Source: Syntrophales bacterium (GTDB lineage Bacteria > Desulfobacterota > Syntrophia > Syntrophales > UBA4778). Taken from it: 62,446 nucleotides of DNA. The position numbers and the translations under genes were made by a program. The stretch spans positions 14,380-76,825 of the forward strand of contig JAQTPK010000010.1 of assembly GCA_028712885.1 (NCBI GenBank), in the 5' to 3' direction. Every line of letters starts with the position of its first letter. Positions within the stretch are counted from its first letter, which is position 1. Below are positions 1-8,094 of the stretch, one piece after another. Under the pieces are notes generated by a model, which had not been told where the DNA came from, searched no databases, and saw only the letters and a list, made by a program, of their open reading frames with translations.

Positions 1-68
1 ATGCCGATAATGACATATGCCCATTCGAACGGAAGGGCGTTTTTTCTACTGAAGAGAAAGGAGAATTT

Positions 69-500
69 ATGAAAAAAATCCTCGTGACCTTCGTATTGTG
101 TTTCTTTCTCGCCGGACTCGCCGGAGCGGCCGACAACGGCACGCCGGCGGAGGCCGAACAGCTCGTGAAAAAAGGGGTTGCACTCGTAAAGGCCAACGGC
201 AAAGAAAAGGCAATGGCTGAATTCAACAACCGGAAAGGCGCCTTTAACGACAGGGATCTCTACATCTTTGCCGTTGATTTCAACGGGAAGGTACTGGCCC
301 AGGGGGGCAATCCGAAACTGGTCGGAAAGGATTTTTCGAAAATTCCCTTTATCAGGGATATGATAGCCCTTGCCAAGTCAAAGGGAAGCGGCTGGGTGGA
401 TTATAAATGGACCAATCCGGTTACCAAGAAACTGGAAAGCAAGACGTCTTATGTGCAGCGGATAGACGACTATTTCCTGGGCTGCGGCGTTTATAAATAA
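69..500 (+). CDS. Secreted single-Cache sensor-like protein
   Basis: The 143-residue product has a Sec signal peptide of about 20 residues ending in AGAA. The rest is a small alpha/beta domain resembling the sCache_2 ligand-binding fold: a helical start, then DLYIFAVDFNGKVLAQGGNPKLVGKDFS, then GSGWVDYKWTNP. Cache domains usually sit on chemoreceptors or kinases and bind small ligands outside the membrane. This one has no transmembrane or output domain and should act as a free periplasmic binding protein. The start is supported by AAAGGAG about seven bases upstream. The 3' end overlaps the convergent TrpF-like gene by ten bases. Family is fairly sure; ligand unknown. Confidence 0.8.
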   Translation: MKKILVTFVLCFFLAGLAGAADNGTPAEAEQLVKKGVALVKANGKEKAMAEFNNRKGAFNDRDLYIFAVDFNGKVLAQGGNPKLVGKDFSKIPFIRDMIALAKSKGSGWVDYKWTNPVTKKLESKTSYVQRIDDYFLGCGVYK

Positions 501-1192
501 GTATTCCGCTTTCCCGGCAAAGGGCCGAACGCCTCCCCCGCCGCCCTTGCCGCCTGGATGAAACCCCGCACTTTATCCAGGTCTTTTCCGGAACCGTCCG
601 GCAGGTCGGTCTTTGTCTTTGAATCGACGCCTGCCGGACGGACCAGGCGGATTGCTTCCGCCACGTTGTCGGGTCCGAGTCCTCCCGCGAGGATTGAAGG
701 GATGTTTACGGATGAGACAATACGGCGGCTGATCCCCCAGTCATGGGTCTCGCCGGTGGCCCCGATCTGGGAATCCCCCGCGAGGTGAGTGTCGAGCAGA
801 AGGTAATCCGCAATGCCCGCATATTCGCGGGCGGCGTCAATGCAATCCTCCCCCGTAACCGCGATCGAGCGCATGATCTTCAGATGCGGCATCCTCCTTT
901 TCACTCTCAGGAGATCGGCCGGACCGGCCCTTTCCGGCAGTGTTCCCACATGAAGGATGTCGGGGAGGAGGCGCCCGGCCGTCTCTTCGATCTCGGAGGC
1001 ATCGCCGGATAAAGTCAGGGCGACTTTTTTTGACGCCGGCCCCACCGCGGCAAAGATTATCCCTGCCTCCCCGAATCCGATCTCCCCGGGGAATCTTCCC
1101 GGCCCGACGAGCACGCCTATATGATCCGCTCCCAACCTGGACAGGGCAGCCGCCTCCGCCGGGCTGCGGACCTCATAAATCTGCACGATCAT
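491..1192 (-). CDS. TrpF-like (beta/alpha)8 barrel lacking the catalytic cysteine
   Basis: The 233 residues follow the phosphoribosylanthranilate isomerase (TrpF) pattern end to end: an N-terminal strand, YLLLDTH with the family aspartate, GATGETHDWG for the phosphate loop, then LAGGLGPDNVAEAI and a final GKD..KV motif. TrpF normally begins with KICGI, whose cysteine is the general base. Here the segment reads VQIYEV, with tyrosine in that place. No other trp gene is nearby. Tryptophan-pathway activity is therefore doubtful, and a diverged barrel enzyme on another phosphosugar is a fair alternative. No strong ribosome binding site precedes the ATG. Confidence 0.72.
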   Translation of the reverse strand: MIVQIYEVRSPAEAAALSRLGADHIGVLVGPGRFPGEIGFGEAGIIFAAVGPASKKVALTLSGDASEIEETAGRLLPDILHVGTLPERAGPADLLRVKRRMPHLKIMRSIAVTGEDCIDAAREYAGIADYLLLDTHLAGDSQIGATGETHDWGISRRIVSSVNIPSILAGGLGPDNVAEAIRLVRPAGVDSKTKTDLPDGSGKDLDKVRGFIQAARAAGEAFGPLPGKRNTYL

Positions 1193-1388
1193 TTTTTTGC
1201 CTGTTTAATATATCCTGCTGATTCCGCCGCCTTAATACCATAATTAATTCTTTTCCCGCATACGCTTTTTTTACCGGACGATATCAGGCCGGGCGCCGAT
1301 TGACTCTCCATTCTCCCGGACTAAGTTTATATATCGGCTTTTTTCTTCATCTCCCCTTTCCTTACTTCTCTGAGTGACCGATGTGCTG

Positions 1389-2354
1389 ATGAAAACACCG
1401 CCCGCAATGATCGCCGTCATTCTTTTGCTTCTGGCTTCCGGACCCGCCTGCTCCGAGGAAATCTATCTCCTGGGAGGAGCCCTCAGGGCTTCAGATTCCG
1501 GCGATACATCCTATACATGGCAGGCCCAATACCGCCAGGCAATTTCCGATCGTTTCGGCTTCAGTGTCTCATATATAAACGAGGGGCATCCTCCGGAACA
1601 CCGGCGGGACGGCGTCACGGTCCAACTGTGGGGACAAGTTCTTGTCCTGGACAAAAGACTCTCGCTCGAAGCGGGCCTCGGGACTTATCACTACTGCGAC
1701 ACGGTGATCTCTTCCGGAAACCCCTATTCCGTACGGCACGGCTTGGGGGCTGTTTTCAGCCTGGCGGGGATATATTACCTGGACCGTCAATTCAGCCTCC
1801 AGGCGCGAATGAACCTGATCGGAACGGATCACAGCACAAGCACAGTTTCAGCCCTGATCGGAATCGGGTACGGCTTTGATGCGGAAGAGAAGGTCCGCCC
1901 CTTATCGCCCGGAGAGGACACCCGGAATGAAGTGTCCCTCCTGGTCGGACAGGCTACCGTCAACAGCTTCGATTCCGAAACTTCCTTTTCCCAATATCTG
2001 GAATACAGGCGGCATATCGGGCGTTATATCGACTGGACTTTTTCTCTTCTGAATGAGGGAGAAAAAGAAGATCTCCTCTGCAGATACGGAGTTGCAACAC
2101 AGCTATGGGCCGTGAAACGCCTGCCGGGAGAGAGGCTCGCTCTGGGTATCGGACTCGGTCCTTATCTGGTCCTGGATGATTGCCGTGATGATCGTTCCGA
2201 ACGCAGCAGAATGACCTTTGCCGGCCTTCTCACGTTTACCGGCAGTTACCGCGTAAGCTTCCGATGGCAGATACGCGCTTCCTGGAGCCGCATCATAACA
2301 GATTACGACCGTGATACGGACCTGTTCCTTATCGGCCCGGGCTTCCGTTTCTAA
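1389..2354 (+). CDS. Outer-membrane beta-barrel protein with internal duplication (acyloxyacyl hydrolase-like)
   Basis: After a signal peptide (residues 1 to about 22) the protein is rich in alternating aromatic and hydrophobic strands and ends in GPGFRF, a terminal Phe typical of outer-membrane barrels. Two halves of about 145 residues align: YLLGGALRASDSGDTSYTWQAQYR..FSVSYINEGH and SLLVGQATVNSFDSETSFSQYLEYR..FSLLNEGE, each followed by a QLW strand and a GLG(T/P)Y strand. The pattern is reminiscent of PagL/acyloxyacyl-hydrolase-like barrels, but no catalytic set is clear. A GTG at 1374 is in frame; the ATG at 1389 gives a cleaner signal peptide. Confidence 0.72.
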   Translation: MKTPPAMIAVILLLLASGPACSEEIYLLGGALRASDSGDTSYTWQAQYRQAISDRFGFSVSYINEGHPPEHRRDGVTVQLWGQVLVLDKRLSLEAGLGTYHYCDTVISSGNPYSVRHGLGAVFSLAGIYYLDRQFSLQARMNLIGTDHSTSTVSALIGIGYGFDAEEKVRPLSPGEDTRNEVSLLVGQATVNSFDSETSFSQYLEYRRHIGRYIDWTFSLLNEGEKEDLLCRYGVATQLWAVKRLPGERLALGIGLGPYLVLDDCRDDRSERSRMTFAGLLTFTGSYRVSFRWQIRASWSRIITDYDRDTDLFLIGPGFRF

Positions 2355-2397
2355 GAAAGCTGTCCAGAATCGCCCATATGCTTCGTTTCCCCTTGCC

Positions 2398-2466
2398 CCT
2401 CGTGGTTCGACAGGCTCACCATGACATCGGGGCCGGAGTTTATCCTGAGCGCAGTCGAAGGAGGGG
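2398..2466. repeat. REP-like imperfect inverted repeat (GTTCGACAGGCTCA family)
   Basis: The left part GGTTCGACAGGCTCACC faces TCCTGAGCGCAGTCGAAGG, giving an imperfect dyad. The wording TTCGAC-GGCTCA with CCTGAGC-GTCGAAGG is typical of dispersed extragenic palindromes in many bacterial genomes. A second fragment of the same theme (TTTGACAGGCTCAGGGC) lies near 47132-47148. Confidence 0.55.
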
Positions 2467-2524
2467 GCCTCGTCTCCGGGTGCTTCTGAACAGCCTTCCC
2501 GTTTTTCTTTTCAAACCGGCTTCA

Positions 2525-2562
2525 ACTTTTCACTTTTCACTTTTTACTTTTCACTCTTTAAG
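2525..2562. repeat. Heptanucleotide tract (CTTTTCA)n
   Basis: CTTTTCA and one-base variants repeat four to five times between the outer-membrane protein gene and the RidA gene. It belongs to the dispersed heptamer family described in the findings. Confidence 0.6.
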
Positions 2563-2625
2563 TGATATAAACACGAACCATTCCGCAGGAAAAAGGGCGG
2601 TGAGCATAATCGAGAAGGAGGCTTT

Positions 2626-3009
2626 ATGGCGGAAAGGTCGATAATAATCTCGGCAAGGGCGCCGAAGGCGATCGGCCCGTATGCGCAGGCGATCCGCTAC
2701 GGGGATCTGCTTTTCGTTTCCGGAATGATCCCGCTGGATCCCAAAACGGGCGAACCGTTTTACGGGAGTTTTGAAGACCAGGCCACGCTCGTGCTGGAGA
2801 ATCTGAAGGCCGTAATCGAGGACGCCGGTTTCAATCTGAGGCATGTCCTGAAAACAACGGTTTACCTGAAAGACCTTGCAGATTTCACGGCTTTCAACAA
2901 TGTCTATGCCCGCTATTTCGGAAACATCCTCCCCGCCAGGGAAACCGTTCAGGCTGCAGCGTTGCCCAGAAACTCGAGAATAGAAATATCGGCAATCTGC
3001 GGAAAATAA
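2626..3009 (+). CDS. ridA: RidA family enamine/imine deaminase
   Basis: The 127 residues match RidA (YjgF/UK114) along their whole length: AIGPYAQAIRYGDLLFVSG at the start, GSFEDQATLVLENLKAVIEDAG in the middle, and PARETVQAAALPRNSRIEI with the conserved arginine and final glutamate. RidA trimers hydrolyse reactive 2-aminoacrylate-type enamines made by PLP enzymes, protecting the cell. A strong GAAGGAGG lies four bases before the ATG. The gene appears monocistronic. Confidence 0.93.
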   Translation: MAERSIIISARAPKAIGPYAQAIRYGDLLFVSGMIPLDPKTGEPFYGSFEDQATLVLENLKAVIEDAGFNLRHVLKTTVYLKDLADFTAFNNVYARYFGNILPARETVQAAALPRNSRIEISAICGK

Positions 3010-3021
3010 TCCTCATTTGTT

Positions 3022-3498
3022 TTACCCCAGCGCGGCTTCTATTTTTTCCTTGAGGTCTTTTACGCCGAAGGGCTTCTGGATGAATCCCTGGCATTCCTGG
3101 AGCAGGCCTCCGACTGAAAAGAACTGTTCGCTGTACCCGCTCGAAAGAATCACTTTCACCTCAGGATTTATCGACCTCAGTTCCCTCAGGACCCTGTCCC
3201 CGCAGCTGTACGGCATTATCATCCCCATGAGGATCAGGTCTATTTCCGTCCGGCCGAGCTTGTACGTCTCTATCGCCTCCGGACCCGAGCCGGCAGTCAA
3301 CACGCGGTAGCCGAGTTTCTTCAGGATCTCGCGTATCACTTCCAGGATAACGTTTTCATCGTCGACCAGCAGGATGCAGCCCCTTTCCATTTCCGGCAAT
3401 TCATTGCCGGTCAGGGCCTGCTTTTCCCCTGCGTGTCGCGAAACCAGGTAGAGGCGGGAGCGGACGGGAGAGCCCGTATTGCCGTCATCTCGATTCAT
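3022..3498 (-). CDS. Stand-alone response regulator receiver domain with Asp-to-Gly at the phosphorylation site
   Basis: A CheY-like receiver (residues about 40-158) follows a 40-residue extension of no known fold. The acidic pair (LLVDDE), the Ser/Thr switch position (ILSSGYS) and the C-terminal lysine (QKPF) are all present. The phosphoacceptor, normally in LMDxxMP, reads LMGMIMP (Gly92; codon GGG on the coding strand). It therefore cannot be phosphorylated in the usual way and would be a pseudo-receiver or a constitutive docking module. AAAGGAG lies five bases before the ATG. No partner kinase is adjacent. Confidence 0.85.
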   Translation of the reverse strand: MNRDDGNTGSPVRSRLYLVSRHAGEKQALTGNELPEMERGCILLVDDENVILEVIREILKKLGYRVLTAGSGPEAIETYKLGRTEIDLILMGMIMPYSCGDRVLRELRSINPEVKVILSSGYSEQFFSVGGLLQECQGFIQKPFGVKDLKEKIEAALG

Positions 3499-3866
3499 TT
3501 TTTCTCCTTTGAAAACAACAGCTTTTTTGCACCAATTTTTCCTCGGCGAGGGAAAATGCGCCGGCGGACAACCGCTACATGGAAAATACTGTTCAAAATA
3601 CGTGCCACATCGATAACCTGTGGACGGCGCTCTCCGGAAATGCAGGCCCTTCCGGCAACAGCGAAGAGAGGACGGTTAAAGCGGGTATTTCCGCTGCAAT
3701 CTACAGGTGCAGGCTGAAGACTTCACGCAGGCAGGTTTTTCCCTTCATGGAAGGGAAGCGTATCCGGATCGGGACCTGGAAAGTTCGGCTGAATCGGGCG
3801 CACGAATATTCCGCGCCTGCAGCTGCCAGGCATCACGAAATTCGTGCGTTCATCTGTTTAAAGCGG
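3499..3866. other. Gap with no supported gene
   Basis: This stretch separates the lone receiver gene from the flavin reductase gene. Short open frames exist on the plus strand but have no ribosome binding site, no domain-like sequence, and lie across the leaders of minus-strand genes. A small hairpin (TTTTCCTCG/CGAGGGAAAA, about 3537-3556) sits just upstream of the receiver gene. I see nothing else. Confidence 0.5.
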
Positions 3867-4442
3867 CTATTTCTGCAGGATATCCTTCCCCGACTGGAAC
3901 GCCTTCCCCAGTAATGCGCCGGTTTCATAATAGTCGTGAAGCTCCGGACTATAAAGGACCGGCTTTATCTTGTTCATCTCCGGGAATCCCTGCTCTCCGA
4001 TGACGTCCTCATCCGCAAGGACATCGAGAATTTCCCCGATGAAGGCGGTATGAAGTCCGATTTCCAGGGCCTGCAGGAGGCGGCATTCAAGGACGAGAGG
4101 GAATTCATCAATATAGGGGGCGTCCGCAATGCGGCAGCGGACGGCCTTCAGGCCGGCCCGGCAGAGCTTGTCCTGTTCTCTGCCGGAAACAAGGCCGAAG
4201 TAGTCCACTTCCTTAAAGAGCCCGGCTGACGGGACATTGATGGAAAAGGCCTTCCTCTCCATGATGTTTGCGTAAGTGAGGGTCGCTTTTCTGAGCGATA
4301 TCGTAACGCAGGGAGGAATCGAGCAGCAAACGCCGCCCCAGGCCACGGCGGCGACGTCGGGCCTCCCCTCTTTATCGTATGTCCCGACCGCCCAGACCGG
4401 AACGGGATACACAAGCGTCCTCGGACCGAATGATTTTTTCAT
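3867..4442 (-). CDS. Flavin reductase family protein (FMN-binding split barrel)
   Basis: The protein is about 191 residues. It opens with MKKSFGPRTLVYPVPVWAVGTYD and AAVAWGGVCCSIPPCVTISL, continues with FSINVPS and HTAFIGEILDV, and closes with a PVLYSPELHDYYETG-type segment. This is the layout of the flavin-reductase-like FMN-binding split barrel that supplies reduced flavin or acts as a flavoredoxin. An in-frame ATG lies ten codons upstream, but AAGGAGG sits about nine bases before the ATG at 4442, so I use that one. It stands alone. Confidence 0.85.
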   Translation of the reverse strand: MKKSFGPRTLVYPVPVWAVGTYDKEGRPDVAAVAWGGVCCSIPPCVTISLRKATLTYANIMERKAFSINVPSAGLFKEVDYFGLVSGREQDKLCRAGLKAVRCRIADAPYIDEFPLVLECRLLQALEIGLHTAFIGEILDVLADEDVIGEQGFPEMNKIKPVLYSPELHDYYETGALLGKAFQSGKDILQK

Positions 4443-4552
4443 TTTCCGACCTCCTTGCCGTAATGGAATCAATATAGCAGATCGAGCAGCTTTCTTCCTC
4501 CATTCGTAAAGCGCTTTTCCCGGGGAGAGAAGACGCCTGGCCGCCGGCGCAA

Positions 4553-4582
4553 AAAAAAGACCGGCCGGGGCCGGTCTTTTTC
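4553..4582. terminator. Bidirectional Rho-independent terminator
   Basis: The stem GACCGGC/GCCGGTC (4559-4565 with 4570-4576, loop CGGG) is flanked by an A-run on the left and a T-run on the right, so it can stop transcription from either side. It lies 17 bases after the stop of the minus-strand chemoreceptor gene and marks the end of the long minus-strand gene run that starts at 23.8 kb. Confidence 0.9.
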
Positions 4583-4598
4583 CACTGATGCGGCTTCA

Positions 4599-6452
4599 TC
4601 AAAATTCTTTGGCTATACGAGTTCCTTTCGCTCTGAAGAACGGCAGAAGCCGTCTCTTGTCCGTTATGCCCTCCAGCGGAACCGCACCGTCTCCGTTTCC
4701 CGCCGCTCCGTTCCCGCCGACGAGGTTGTGGAGCTCTCTCACGATGTTTTTCATCTCGGAGGACTGCGCATTAAGCTCTTCCGATGCGCTGGCCGATTCT
4801 TCGGAATTGGCTGCATTCTGCTGGGTTACCCTGTCCATTTCGGCGACCGCCCTGCTGACCTGCTCTATGCCCTGGGCCTGCTCGGTGCTGGCGGCGGCGA
4901 TTTCGTCAACAAGCTGGCTTATCTTTCCGGAAACTTCCTTGACTTCGACAAATTCATCGTTTGTTTTCCTGACCAGATGCGAGCCGTCCTGGACTTTCTT
5001 GACCGTGTTTTCGATCAGACCCGTCGTGTTTTTGGCCGCATCGGCGGCGCGGATGGCGAGATTTCTGACCTCGTCCGCAACCACAGCGAATCCTGCTCCC
5101 GCCTCACCGGCGCGCGCTGCTTCCACCGCCGCGTTCAGGGCAAGCAGGTTGGTCTGAAATGCTATATCGTCGATAGTTTTTATGATCTTGGAAGTCTCCT
5201 CGCTGGCGATCTTAATCTCGTCCATGGAACTGATGACTTCCTTCATCGAGACGTCGGCCCGGGAGATGGTCTGAATGGCGCCGTTCATCAGCTGGTTGAC
5301 CTGGGTCGCGTTTTCCGCGTTCTGCTTGGTCATCGCCGCCATTTCCGTAATCTGGGATGATGTCTCTTCAAGCGAGGCGGCGGATTCCGAAGCTCCTTCC
5401 GCCAGAGACTGGCTTGAACCGGAGAGCTGGCCCGCCGCGCTGTTGACGTGTTCCGCGGCCTCGTTCAGCTTGTGCACCGAACGGGTCAGATGCGTGGACA
5501 GGCTCCTGGAGAAAAAGTAGAGGCACACGACCGTCAGGACGAGGAAGCATGCTCCCGTGAGGAGGATGAAGTTCCGGATGTGGTGCGCGCTCTGGAGAAA
5601 CTCGTCCTTGTTCTGGGTCACGGCGATTCCCCAGTTGGCGACCGGGATGGGCGCAAAACCGGCTATCTTCGCGTCACCCTTGAACACGTAAGAATCGGCC
5701 CCGGCCTGCATGGACAGGATCTTCTTCATTATGTCGTGCATCCCGTCCTCTTTAGCCAGGTTCAGCTCCAGGATAAACTCCTTCCTGGGATGCGCCACGA
5801 TGAGCCCCGAGCTGTCCGCGACCCAGGGGTATCCCGTTTTGCCCAGTTTTACCGAGACCACCTTTTCATTGAGGAAGTCGGTCTTGAGGATCAGGCCGAG
5901 CACCCCGGCTAAAGTCCCTTCAGAGGAGTATATCGGAGAGCCGATCGGGAGGATCGGATTCCCGCTCTGCCTCGACTTTGTCATCTGTCCGATATTGACC
6001 TTGCCTTTTTCGGCATTCATGAAGTAATCGCGGTCTTTGATGTTCAGACCTTTGTATTTTCCGCCGACTCCGTCAACATAGATGATGCCGTTGATGTCGG
6101 CGATGAAAATACCCTCATAATCCTTGCCCACGCGCTTCACGGCGGACGCAAGCTCCGATTCCAGGCGGTTTACGTCGCCGCCGGCCGAATCACTTCCCTT
6201 CCGGGAAACCGCGGTTGCCGCCTCGCTCAGGGAAACCGAATTGGCCAGTCCCGACGCGAGCTTGACCTCTTCCAGCAGCATCGTCTGGGTCATCTCGGCC
6301 AGGTTCCTGGCAATGTGGGTCGCCTGTGTCTTGGCCGCGTCTTCCAGCGCGCTGGAAGAAGTCATAGCTGCAAAAAGGCCGACTACAAGCAGTGGAACAA
6401 GGATTATAAGAACCCCCCCCAATATCATTTTAAAGTTCAGAGACCTCTTCAT
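4599..6452 (-). CDS. Methyl-accepting chemotaxis protein with dCache sensor domain
   Basis: The product is about 617 residues. A membrane helix (about 10-28) is followed by a periplasmic double-Cache domain (about 35-290, with IFIADINGIIYVDG and DYF..A.KG motifs), a second helix (about 295-314) and a cytoplasmic signalling domain. The hairpin tip DDIAFQTNLLALNAAVEAARAGE is unmistakable. No C-terminal CheR-docking pentapeptide is seen. I start at the ATG with AGGAGG upstream rather than one 16 codons earlier. It should report a small ligand, or redox or energy state, to the chemotaxis kinase CheA, and no che genes are in the window. It is the last gene of the run ending at the 4553 terminator. 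Confidence 0.94.
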   Translation of the reverse strand: MKRSLNFKMILGGVLIILVPLLVVGLFAAMTSSSALEDAAKTQATHIARNLAEMTQTMLLEEVKLASGLANSVSLSEAATAVSRKGSDSAGGDVNRLESELASAVKRVGKDYEGIFIADINGIIYVDGVGGKYKGLNIKDRDYFMNAEKGKVNIGQMTKSRQSGNPILPIGSPIYSSEGTLAGVLGLILKTDFLNEKVVSVKLGKTGYPWVADSSGLIVAHPRKEFILELNLAKEDGMHDIMKKILSMQAGADSYVFKGDAKIAGFAPIPVANWGIAVTQNKDEFLQSAHHIRNFILLTGACFLVLTVVCLYFFSRSLSTHLTRSVHKLNEAAEHVNSAAGQLSGSSQSLAEGASESAASLEETSSQITEMAAMTKQNAENATQVNQLMNGAIQTISRADVSMKEVISSMDEIKIASEETSKIIKTIDDIAFQTNLLALNAAVEAARAGEAGAGFAVVADEVRNLAIRAADAAKNTTGLIENTVKKVQDGSHLVRKTNDEFVEVKEVSGKISQLVDEIAAASTEQAQGIEQVSRAVAEMDRVTQQNAANSEESASASEELNAQSSEMKNIVRELHNLVGGNGAAGNGDGAVPLEGITDKRRLLPFFRAKGTRIAKEF

Positions 6453-6488
6453 AACTTTCCCCCTCCTTCTTGAGTTGACTTTATCCAT

Positions 6489-6504
6489 TACAACAGGCAT
6501 GCCA
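6489..6504 (-). promoter_or_regulatory. Weak candidate sigma-54 promoter before the chemoreceptor gene
   Basis: On the minus strand TGGCATGCCTGTTGTA resembles the consensus TGGCACGN4TTGCW. The -24 GG is intact, but the -12 GC is GT. It would give a leader of roughly 25 bases before the chemoreceptor start. The gene next upstream encodes a sigma-54 activator, which fits, but the -12 mismatch keeps this tentative. Confidence 0.3.
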
Positions 6505-6582
6505 ACAGAAAATAAAAAGAAGAAGGCAGAAATTTCATTACCTTAGCCGGGGAGGGCTTTTTGTGGAGGGTCTTCTTGAGGG

Positions 6583-8028
6583 CTATTCGTCCGATAATTC
6601 GGATGGAGCGTCCGGAATTTCGGATTTTCGATTACCTATGTTCGTCAGTTTATGACTTTTTAGGAGAGCATAAAGATGGGAGCGGGAAAGCCCCGATATG
6701 CTGCATGCCGCATCAATGTCCCCGCCGGTCTTGCGCATCAGGCCGGCGAGATAATCCGAGTCCATCTTTTTCCTGAATTCGAGGAGATTCGGATAAAGAT
6801 CGACCCCCGAAGAGACGCTCTCGTCTCTTTCCGCCAGCGACTTCCGCAGCAGGTCGAGGCGGAGTTCAACCGGAAGATGCTGCGGAAACAGCACCGGCTC
6901 CCGGCCGGCCATGACGTAGGCCCGGTCGATGGTGTTGATCAATTGCCGGACATTCCCCGGCCAGTCGAACGACAGGAGGCATTCAAAGAACTCAGGAGAC
7001 AAGCCCTTTACTTCCGTCCCGTAGCGTTCGGCCAGATTTCTCAAACAGTAAAGGGTTATGTCCTTTATGTCTTCCTTGCGCTCTCTCAGGGGGGGCAGGT
7101 GTATCCACAGGGACGTGATCCGGAAAAGAAGATCGCTGCGGAACTGCCCCGATTTCGTCATTTCTCTCAAATCTCGATTGGTAGCGGCGATCAATCTGAA
7201 ATCGCTGCAAACCTCCGCCTTGCCGCCGATCGGCCTGAATCGCCTTTCCTGGAGCACCCGCAGGAACGTCCGCTGGACTGAGGGGGGCAGTTCCCCGATT
7301 TCATCGAGGAAGAGTGTTCCCCCGTTTGCATTCAGGAACAGGCCTTCTCTGGCTCGATCCGCGCCCGTGAACGAACCTTTCTCGTGGCCGAACAAAGTGC
7401 TCTCAATCAGGTTTTCCGGAAGGGCGCTGCAATCGACGATGACGAACTTGCCTCCCGACCTCCGGCTGTTCTCGTGGATGGCAAGCGCTAACAGCTCCTT
7501 GCCGGTGCCGGTTTCTCCCGTAATGAGGACGGCGGAGTCGGAAGCGGCGGACCTGGCAACCATCTCCAGGCACGATACTATTTCACGGCTTTCGCCGATT
7601 ATTTTTTCCCGCTTCAGCACGACCGGCGCCGCCACGGACATCCGGGCGCTGCGGTATTCCAGCGCCCTGGCGGCGGCGAGTGTAAAGGCGCTCAGCGGGG
7701 CCGGTTTCTGGATATAATCCCATGCACCGTTATTCAGGGCCGTTTCGGCGCTGTCGGCCTCGCTGCTTCCGGTCATGATAATCACTTCCGGCCCGCCCGG
7801 CGCTTCCCTGAATTTACGAAGGTACTCCAGCCCGTTCCCGTCCGGCATGCGGATGTCGAGAAACACCAGGTCCACGGCGCCGTTCTGCGCAATGCGGAGT
7901 CCCTCCTCCAGCTCATGTGCGCAAAAGATGGTGCGCCCCGGAACCCCGATCTCCTCTTTGATGAGATCGCATATCTTTTTATCATCGTCGACGATCAGAA
8001 CGCGCATTTCTGAAGTCATTTTTTGCAT
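6583..8028 (-). CDS. Sigma-54 dependent response regulator (NtrC/AtoC family)
   Basis: The 481-residue protein has three parts. The receiver (1-120) has phosphoacceptor Asp58 in FLDIRMP, an acidic pair in IVDDD, and QKP. The AAA+ domain (about 135-370) has Walker A GETGTGKE, a GSFTGA loop (Ser replaces the usual Ala of GAFTGA), Walker [14 protein letters not shown] and an arginine-rich sensor. The C-terminal Fis-type helix-turn-helix reads DIDAACSISGLSRSHLYALLKSHKL. It should activate sigma-54 promoters when phosphorylated, with DNA-bound hexamers melting the promoter. It lies 66 bases after the cyclic-nucleotide-fold gene and 130 before the chemoreceptor. Its kinase is not adjacent; the PAS kinase at 21.2-23.8 kb is one candidate. 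Confidence 0.94.
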   Translation of the reverse strand: MQKMTSEMRVLIVDDDKKICDLIKEEIGVPGRTIFCAHELEEGLRIAQNGAVDLVFLDIRMPDGNGLEYLRKFREAPGGPEVIIMTGSSEADSAETALNNGAWDYIQKPAPLSAFTLAAARALEYRSARMSVAAPVVLKREKIIGESREIVSCLEMVARSAASDSAVLITGETGTGKELLALAIHENSRRSGGKFVIVDCSALPENLIESTLFGHEKGSFTGADRAREGLFLNANGGTLFLDEIGELPPSVQRTFLRVLQERRFRPIGGKAEVCSDFRLIAATNRDLREMTKSGQFRSDLLFRITSLWIHLPPLRERKEDIKDITLYCLRNLAERYGTEVKGLSPEFFECLLSFDWPGNVRQLINTIDRAYVMAGREPVLFPQHLPVELRLDLLRKSLAERDESVSSGVDLYPNLLEFRKKMDSDYLAGLMRKTGGDIDAACSISGLSRSHLYALLKSHKLTNIGNRKSEIPDAPSELSDE

Positions 8029-8094
8029 TTTTCAACTTCTTGTCTTAAACAATTTAAAAAGTCAAACTTTTTCTCGGAACTGAAGTGCGCCCGT

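Noticed and set aside
558-1221. Plus-strand frames opposite the TrpF-like gene
   Set aside because: No ribosome sites or domain patterns; the minus-strand protein is a clear TIM barrel.
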